Part shown: positions 61,040 through 64,000 of the stretch, piece by piece
Layout of the letters: each line of letters opens with the position of its first letter
Position numbering within the stretch: the first letter of the stretch is position 1
Source of the DNA: Mucilaginibacter sp. SMC90
GTDB lineage: Bacteria > Bacteroidota > Bacteroidia > Sphingobacteriales > Sphingobacteriaceae
Length of the DNA: 64,000 nucleotides
Direction: 5' to 3'
Assembly: GCF_022811725.1 (NCBI RefSeq)
Contig: NZ_CP094527.1
Span: forward strand, 3,844,001-3,908,000
Program-made: the position numbers and the translations under genes
Notes under the pieces: model-generated
Told to the model about the DNA's origin: nothing
What the model saw: only the letters and a program-made list of their open reading frames with translations
The model's database searches: none

Positions 61040-63343
61040 ATGTATAAAAAGGCTTCTTTGATACTGCTTGCCGTGCTTGCAGTGTGCACCACCACCGTAA
61101 ACGCACAAGACAGCGATCCAAACCTGGGTATCATCCCCGCTCCTGTTTCATTAAAAAAAGCTTCCGGCCAATTTGTGTTGAGCCAGGAAACCACTATCCA
61201 GGCCGATACGCCTTCAAACAAAGCTGTTGTGTTTTTTAAAGATTACCTTGCCAATAACCAGGCTTATAACAAGCCTGTTGTTGTTAAAAGCAGTACAAGT
61301 ACAAATGTTATAACCCTTACGGCCGCCGGTACCGATGGTTTACCTGCCGAAGGTTACCGTTTAACTATTACCCCGCAACAGATCATTGTAGCAGGTAAAG
61401 GGGCCGGATTATTTTACGGTGTGCAAACCTTGTTACAATTAATGCCGGTCGAGCATTCCGCTACCATTAAGCTGCCATGCGTACAGGTTGAAGATTACCC
61501 TCGTTTCGGCTATCGTGGTGCCATGCTTGATGTCGGTCGCCACTTTTTTGGGGTAGAAATGGTTAAGAAGTATATTGACCTGCTGGCTGCCTATAAACTG
61601 AATACTTTTCACTGGCACCTTACTGAAGACCAGGGCTGGCGTATCGAAATAAAGAAGTACCCTAAATTAACCCAGATCAGCAGCATGCGCGCGCAAACGC
61701 TCATCGGCGGCTATCGCGACCGTACCCCTCAGCAGTTTGACGGCACCCCTTACGGTGGATTTTATACGCAGGATCAGATCCGCGACGTAGTAAAATATGC
61801 ATCCGACAGGTTCATTAACATCGTACCAGAAATTGAAATGCCGGGCCACTCGCAAGCTGCCCTTGCTGCGTATCCTGAATTGAGCTGTGATCCGTCTAAA
61901 ACCTATAAAACCGCTGAAACATGGGGCGTATTCAAAGATATTTACTGTCCTAATGAAAAAACCTTTGCCTTTTTACAGGACGTTTTAACGGAGGTGATGG
62001 CACTTTTCCCAAGTAAGTACATCCATATTGGTGGTGATGAAGCTCCAAAAGATGCATGGAAAAATTCTCCTTTCTGCCAGCAATTGATCAAAAAGCTAAA
62101 GTTGAAAGATGAACATGCGCTGCAAAGCTATTTTATACAACGCATTGAAAAATTTGTAAACTCTAAAGGTCGCAGCATCATTGGCTGGGACGAGATTTTG
62201 GAGGGCGGCCTCGCTCCTAACGCTACCGTAATGAGCTGGAGAGGTGAAGAAGGTGGTATTGCAGCGGCACAGCAAAAACACGATGTGATCATGACGCCGG
62301 GAAGTAACGGTTTATACATTGACCATGGCCAGGGCAAACCGAGCCAGGAACCATTAAGCATTGGCGGTAACGAACCTCTTTCAAAAATTTACAGCTACAA
62401 CCCTACTCCGGCTGTATTAACGCCTGATGAGCAAAAATACATTAAAGGTGTACAAGCTAATTTATGGACAGAGTATATACCTACAGACGCAAAAGTTGAG
62501 TTTATGCTACTGCCAAGGCTCTTAGCCCTTTCGGAAGTGGCATGGTCGCCGTTGGCTAATAAAAACTATGCTGATTTTGCCGACACCCGTTTACCGGGTC
62601 ATTTGGCATGGCTGGATAAAAATGGTTTTGATTACCATGTGCCAACTGCTATTGGTGCAAAAGATACCGTAATGATAGGCAGTAAATTAACAGCAGTATT
62701 AAAGCCATCTGTAGAAGGTGCAAAAGTTCATTATACCATTGATGGTTATACCCCACGTGAAACAGATTTAATCTACACCATTCCATTGAATTTGGATATC
62801 CCTGTTGACCAATACCGCGAGTTGCAGACCATTGTGATCACCCCATCAGGTAAACGGAGCAACGTAACCACTACATTGGTTTATAATAAAGCACCAATGC
62901 CTGCCGTTAGTTATACAGGTGCAGCAACAGGAGTTAAATACCAGGTTTTTCCCGGTCTTTATACCAGCACAAACCAATTAGGCATTATGCCCGCCGATAG
63001 CGGCGTTACTAAAACCTTCAATACGGCCGATCTGCGAAAAAATAAAGGTAAATACGGTGTAATTTACTCAGGATTTATTAATATTGATACCGATGGCGTT
63101 TATGGTTTCGCAACATCATCTGCAGGTGGTTCGGTTTTATTAATTGACGACCAGCAGGTAGTTAGTAACGACGGAAAACATACCATGAACGAGCAAATGG
63201 GTGCAGCACCGCTATTGAAGGGTTATCATAAAGTGACCGTAAAATATTTTGACCAGGGTACTGGTCCTGTAGCATTAAAGGTGTTTATCACTGCGCCTGG
63301 TAAAGCAAAGGCCGAATTAACGCCAGATACGTTATATAACTAA
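61040..63343 (+). CDS. Beta-N-acetylhexosaminidase (GH20), exported
   Basis: A 767-residue glycosidase with signal peptide (MYKKASLILLAVLAVCTTTVNAQ). Domains: GH20 N-terminal domain to about residue 150, catalytic barrel with YRGAMLDVGRHFF, FHWHLTEDQGWRIEIKKYPKL and the Asp-Glu pair in HIGGDEAPKDAW (about 330-333), then a chitobiase-type C-terminal domain and a PA14-like beta domain (KYGVIYSGFINIDTDGVYGFATSSAGGSVLLIDDQQVV, about 675 on). It removes terminal GlcNAc/GalNAc from glycans in the periplasm or outside. A lipoprotein gene starts 19 bases after, probably the same transcript. Confidence 0.95.
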   Translation: MYKKASLILLAVLAVCTTTVNAQDSDPNLGIIPAPVSLKKASGQFVLSQETTIQADTPSNKAVVFFKDYLANNQAYNKPVVVKSSTSTNVITLTAAGTDGLPAEGYRLTITPQQIIVAGKGAGLFYGVQTLLQLMPVEHSATIKLPCVQVEDYPRFGYRGAMLDVGRHFFGVEMVKKYIDLLAAYKLNTFHWHLTEDQGWRIEIKKYPKLTQISSMRAQTLIGGYRDRTPQQFDGTPYGGFYTQDQIRDVVKYASDRFINIVPEIEMPGHSQAALAAYPELSCDPSKTYKTAETWGVFKDIYCPNEKTFAFLQDVLTEVMALFPSKYIHIGGDEAPKDAWKNSPFCQQLIKKLKLKDEHALQSYFIQRIEKFVNSKGRSIIGWDEILEGGLAPNATVMSWRGEEGGIAAAQQKHDVIMTPGSNGLYIDHGQGKPSQEPLSIGGNEPLSKIYSYNPTPAVLTPDEQKYIKGVQANLWTEYIPTDAKVEFMLLPRLLALSEVAWSPLANKNYADFADTRLPGHLAWLDKNGFDYHVPTAIGAKDTVMIGSKLTAVLKPSVEGAKVHYTIDGYTPRETDLIYTIPLNLDIPVDQYRELQTIVITPSGKRSNVTTTLVYNKAPMPAVSYTGAATGVKYQVFPGLYTSTNQLGIMPADSGVTKTFNTADLRKNKGKYGVIYSGFINIDTDGVYGFATSSAGGSVLLIDDQQVVSNDGKHTMNEQMGAAPLLKGYHKVTVKYFDQGTGPVALKVFITAPGKAKAELTPDTLYN

Positions 63344-63362
63344 GCAGAACTATATAAAAAAT

Positions 63363-64000
63363 ATGACTAAGAGGTTTTACCTTTTTGCGTTTGCGATGAG
63401 CGCATTAATGGCAGGATGCGGCAGGCAGGAAACAAAAGCACCTGCCGCTCCAACGGCACCTAAAAAGCCGGAATTGATGGCGCCTTTCAGGTTTCATAAA
63501 CTGATAGAGGTATCGCCCGGGCAAAGCTATGACGTTTTGAGCTGGGGCCGTGGCGCAGAAGAGGCAGGATCATTCATGATATTACATTCGGATTCGTCGG
63601 CTATAAAATATACAACAACCACCGGAGATTTGGATGGCGTTATCATCGATGTTTATAATTCGGATATGGATGTGGACGGCAACCCGGAGATCCTGATCCA
63701 GGCAAAATCAAAGGATACAACCAATTACACGTCCATCTACGCTTTTGAGTTTAACGACAACAACAGCAAGGCCAATAAATTGGATTTTCCGAGGCTAACC
63801 AGTTCACAACGCAAAGGCTACCGTGGTAATGATAATTTTTATATCAGGGATGGAAAGTTGATGCGGGAGTTCCCGATCTTCAATGGTACAGGTAAAGAGG
63901 CAAAACCTTCGGGTGCAAAACGCCAGCTGGAATATGGTTTACGTGGTAATGAATTTACCGTAAAACAGCTGAGCAAAGACTCTACTGATGTAAGCAATAA
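63363..64000 (+). CDS. Lipoprotein, partial at window end
   Basis: An open frame from ATG 63363 runs to the window edge, 212 codons without stop, so the gene is cut off. It begins MTKRFYLFAFAMSALMAGC, a lipoprotein signal with lipobox LMAGC (Cys19), followed by a Pro/Ala-rich linker KAPAAPTAPKKPELMAP. The body has VLSWGRGAEEAGSFMILHSD and GVIIDVYNSDMDVDGNPEILIQAKSKDTTNYTSIYAFEF; the DMDVDGNPEIL piece recalls calcium-binding FG-GAP/VCBS-type loops. Function unknown. It sits 19 bases behind the GH20 gene and is probably cotranscribed. Confidence 0.8.
   Translation, partial: MTKRFYLFAFAMSALMAGCGRQETKAPAAPTAPKKPELMAPFRFHKLIEVSPGQSYDVLSWGRGAEEAGSFMILHSDSSAIKYTTTTGDLDGVIIDVYNSDMDVDGNPEILIQAKSKDTTNYTSIYAFEFNDNNSKANKLDFPRLTSSQRKGYRGNDNFYIRDGKLMREFPIFNGTGKEAKPSGAKRQLEYGLRGNEFTVKQLSKDSTDVSN

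Overview
The window reads as an ordinary chromosomal segment from a Bacteroidota bacterium, most likely family Sphingobacteriaceae (Mucilaginibacter/Pedobacter-like). Reasons: several genes are preceded by the Bacteroidota-type promoter TTTG-N~19-TAnnTTTG; families common in the phylum are present (DUF4199, BatA-type protein, futalosine-route MqnA, GH3-like ANL enzyme, fused trehalose synthase/phosphatase); ribosomal and tRNA-synthetase genes are in the usual order; intergenic gaps carry several families of short inverted repeats. I found no phage, insertion sequence, CRISPR array, tRNA or rRNA. The genus is inferred from general familiarity, not from a search.

Layout. 1-8.5 kb: end of mqnA, an SDR, a secreted small protein, a trehalose module (fused OtsA-OtsB facing a GH15 trehalase/glucoamylase), a frameshifted secreted metallo-beta-lactamase-fold lactonase, a 1-Cys peroxiredoxin and a cold-shock protein with its own promoter and leader. 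8.6-16.7 kb: MFS transporter, hemF, gyrA and two periplasmic TPR proteins. 16.7-20.2 kb: a small accessory-looking cassette (family 2 glycosyltransferase, FemAB/GNAT-like protein, PhyH-type dioxygenase) next to a duplicated, decayed hairpin. 20.3-24.6 kb: SDR, tiny lipoprotein, DUF4442, GNAT, AlbA_2 protein, MATE pump. 24.6-29.4 kb (minus): a tight six-gene operon, msrC - hydrolase - 3-methyladenine glycosylase - kynureninase - bestrophin - histone-deacetylase-like hydrolase. 29.5-35.1 kb: CrtA-like protein with a small partner, a Dph6-like PP-loop enzyme, a zinc-less sirtuin, and a cobalamin-riboswitch operon (BtuB-like receptor plus DUF6580 membrane protein).

35.2-44 kb: hypothetical, serine hydrolase, SRPBCC protein, then thrS-infC-rpmI-rplT (infC starts with TTG) and a large secreted M1 metallopeptidase. 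44.3-51.2 kb: two membrane glycosyltransferases, a membrane protein, a GH3-type ANL enzyme, dxr (TTG start) and rseP, mostly with gaps of only a few bases. 51.3-56.7 kb (minus): two DUF4199 proteins, an acidic hypothetical, a dihydroorotase homologue that has lost most metal ligands, and a BatA/VWA protein. 56.8-64 kb: aldo/keto reductase, DUF3592, dipeptidase, trxB, a GH20 hexosaminidase and the start of a lipoprotein that leaves the window.

Nothing amounts to a clear new system. The best leads are the catalytically degenerate dihydroorotase homologue, the riboswitch-linked DUF6580 candidate cobalamin transporter, the interspersed inverted-repeat families shared by distant gaps, the 17.2-20.2 kb cassette with its duplicated hairpin, a lysine at the quinolone-resistance position of GyrA, and the single-base frameshift in the lactonase gene.
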